Origin: Zobellia amurskyensis | Lineage (GTDB): Bacteria > Bacteroidota > Bacteroidia > Flavobacteriales > Flavobacteriaceae | Direction: 5' to 3' | Assembly: GCF_009725985.1 (NCBI RefSeq) | Contig: NZ_RCNR01000012.1 | Coordinates: 1-64,000 of the forward strand | DNA: 64,000 nucleotides | Shown: positions 62,963-64,000 of the stretch, in pieces | Position numbering within the stretch: the stretch's first letter is position 1 | Layout of the letters: each line of letters begins with the position of its first letter | Position numbers and translations under genes: made by a program | Notes under the pieces: model-generated | Seen by the model: only the letters and a program-made list of their open reading frames with translations | Databases searched by the model: none | Told to the model about the DNA's origin: nothing

Positions 62963-63538
62963 TTAAATTAAACTGTTCTTTATTCCTCTGCCCTTCAAAT
63001 CTTTAAATTCCGAAACCTCAATATAACTCGTTGGAACTTCCTCCTTCTTAAATTTCGCTGCCGAGTATGTTTTGTAATACGTCTCTAAATCAAACTCTTT
63101 GGGCGCTTTGTATATCTTGCCACTTGAAGTCATTTGCCGAAACTTATAATCATCAAAATGAGCATGCATAATGGCCGTATCCCCAAGTTTTATAAACGAT
63201 TTGCAGATGGCCTGCCCCATGGACATAAAAACAAAATTGTACTTCTCATAGAGTTCGGAAAAGCCTATTTCCTTTTTTACGCATGAAATGAAAGCATTGC
63301 CTGCCACAACACTGGCTTGCCCAAAAGCTTCAATTTGGTCCGCTCCCCTAAAAACTCCAAAATGATCTAGGGTGTCTTTCTCACGCGCCGTATAAATAGC
63401 AACCACTCCTACTTTAGGATCGTGCCATAAAAAGGCATCTAAATAGACCTTAGACGGCCCATGTGGCAACACCGCATTGGGCGATAGCCCTACCAAACTG
63501 GTTAGGTTATTTGTTTTCATCATAGAATTTTTTGGCAT
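62963..63538 (-). CDS. hotdog-fold dehydratase-like protein
   Basis: A 191-residue protein with a FabZ/FabA-like hotdog segment: DTLDHFGVFRGADQIEAFGQ retains the catalytic His and Glu of the HF...EA pattern, with a spacing a few residues shorter than in FabZ. The front (LSPNAVLPHGPSKVYLDAF) and the Lys-rich C-terminus are less typical. It probably dehydrates hydroxyacyl-ACP or assists the FabA-like partner, whose gene it overlaps by 32 bases. The start may be an internal ATG at about 63523-63520. Confidence 0.75.
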   Translation of the reverse strand: MPKNSMMKTNNLTSLVGLSPNAVLPHGPSKVYLDAFLWHDPKVGVVAIYTAREKDTLDHFGVFRGADQIEAFGQASVVAGNAFISCVKKEIGFSELYEKYNFVFMSMGQAICKSFIKLGDTAIMHAHFDDYKFRQMTSSGKIYKAPKEFDLETYYKTYSAAKFKKEEVPTSYIEVSEFKDLKGRGIKNSLI

Positions 63539-64000
63539 CTTCTATCCATGATTCCGCATTAGATTTTACTTTATCCCATTCAGGGTTGTAGTATGCAGAT
63601 GTTGTTCCGTTGGGTATGCCCAATTCTTCTCTCGTGAAAAATCCCACCTTATGTTCACCGAACTCATAGACTCTATTTTCTTGGGTATCTACGGACATAT
63701 AACCATCAAAGAAAACTACTTTTTTCTTTTTCAGAAATCGTTTGACATCCAAATGGAAGATTATTTTTTTAGCCGTTGGAAGCACCTGTCCGTAATATTC
63801 AAACGCACCGCTTAATGCTCTTCCGCGACCTGTAACTTGGCACGAACCTGCTGCCCACATACCGCCCAGCTGTGCAAAACCATCTTGGCCCTGCGATCCT
63901 GGCATAACCGGATCACCCAAAAAATGACACCAAAACCACGGGTCGTTTTCAGAAATGGTGTAACTGGCCTTGGCGTAGCCTTTTCCGTATTTACCTCCCC
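63507..64000 (-). CDS. FabA-like 3-hydroxyacyl-ACP dehydratase (5' end beyond window)
   Basis: The frame is open to the right edge, so the N-terminus lies outside. The visible 164 residues include ISENDPWFWCHFLGDPVMPG with the catalytic His and then SQGQDGFAQLGGMWAAG with the catalytic Asp, matching FabA. An internal start within the GDP motif is rejected because it would remove the catalytic His. It is the upstream-most visible gene of the lipid cluster. The C-terminal region (YNPEWDKVKSNAESWIEDAK) extends past the core fold. FabA-like domains with this motif also occur in polyunsaturated-lipid synthases. Confidence 0.85.
   Translation of the reverse strand, partial: GGKYGKGYAKASYTISENDPWFWCHFLGDPVMPGSQGQDGFAQLGGMWAAGSCQVTGRGRALSGAFEYYGQVLPTAKKIIFHLDVKRFLKKKKVVFFDGYMSVDTQENRVYEFGEHKVGFFTREELGIPNGTTSAYYNPEWDKVKSNAESWIEDAKKFYDENK

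Noticed and set aside
63507-63920. Short version of the FabA-like protein starting in the GDPVMPG motif
   Set aside because: It would lose the catalytic His; the frame is open to the window edge with typical FabA sequence upstream.

Overview
The window is a stretch of chromosome from a member of the Bacteroidota, almost certainly a marine Flavobacteriaceae of the Maribacter/Zobellia type (the genus is inference). Supporting signs are a GldI-type gliding lipoprotein, many lipoproteins with short signal peptides, Bacteroidota promoter boxes (TAnnTTTG, sometimes with TTG about 19 bases upstream), an OstA-like LPS-transport protein, DUF349 and DUF6122 proteins, and the ribH/mutL/rhomboid order. 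No rRNA, tRNA, CRISPR array, transposase or integrase was seen.

Layout. 1-3.4 kb (minus): a DUF805 protein cut by the window edge, a cyclophilin-FKBP fusion lipoprotein, gldI and nrnA. 3.5-5 kb: a PhoD-like phosphatase and ndk. 5-6.9 kb (minus): DUF721, a lipocalin-like lipoprotein and recF. 7-13.2 kb (plus): TPR protein, ribH, a small membrane protein, mutL, two rhomboids and an EEP-family protein. 13.2-19.6 kb (minus): DUF6122, WbqC, TauE/SafE and a molybdenum-cofactor operon (moaD, moaE, moaA, moaC, mobA, moeB-rhodanese). 19.7-40.2 kb (mostly plus): housekeeping genes (SpoU methyltransferase, M48 protease, Rel/SpoT, Fur, purA, OstA-like, a class-III aminotransferase, TPR, two DUF368 polyprenyl-phosphate transporters, aroE, DUF349), then a nucleoside-hydrolase-like protein, a YdeI-like protein, an orphan and a second PhoD-like enzyme.

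40.3-45.4 kb (minus) is a TetR-controlled export operon (TetR, ABC, HlyD, TolC) whose ABC ATPase has degenerate catalytic motifs. 45.4-50.3 kb is an AT-rich accessory island: a DUF6119/TIGR04141-like protein with a PD-(D/E)XK-like motif, two orphan membrane proteins, two decayed gene pieces, and repeated GCTAAC/GTTAGC inverted-repeat boundaries sitting just after stop codons. This is the best candidate here for something undescribed: a cassette-like cargo region, plausibly antiviral, with no visible recombinase.

50.3-59.9 kb returns to host-like genes: an amidohydrolase, an M28 peptidase, a two-domain lipocalin-like lipoprotein, a TPR histidine kinase with a LytTR regulator, and three small exported proteins. 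60.1-64 kb (minus) is a fatty-acid-synthase-like lipid cluster (FabA-like and second hotdog dehydratase, atypical ACP, ketosynthase, FabI-like reductase, phosphopantetheinyl transferase) that continues past the right edge.
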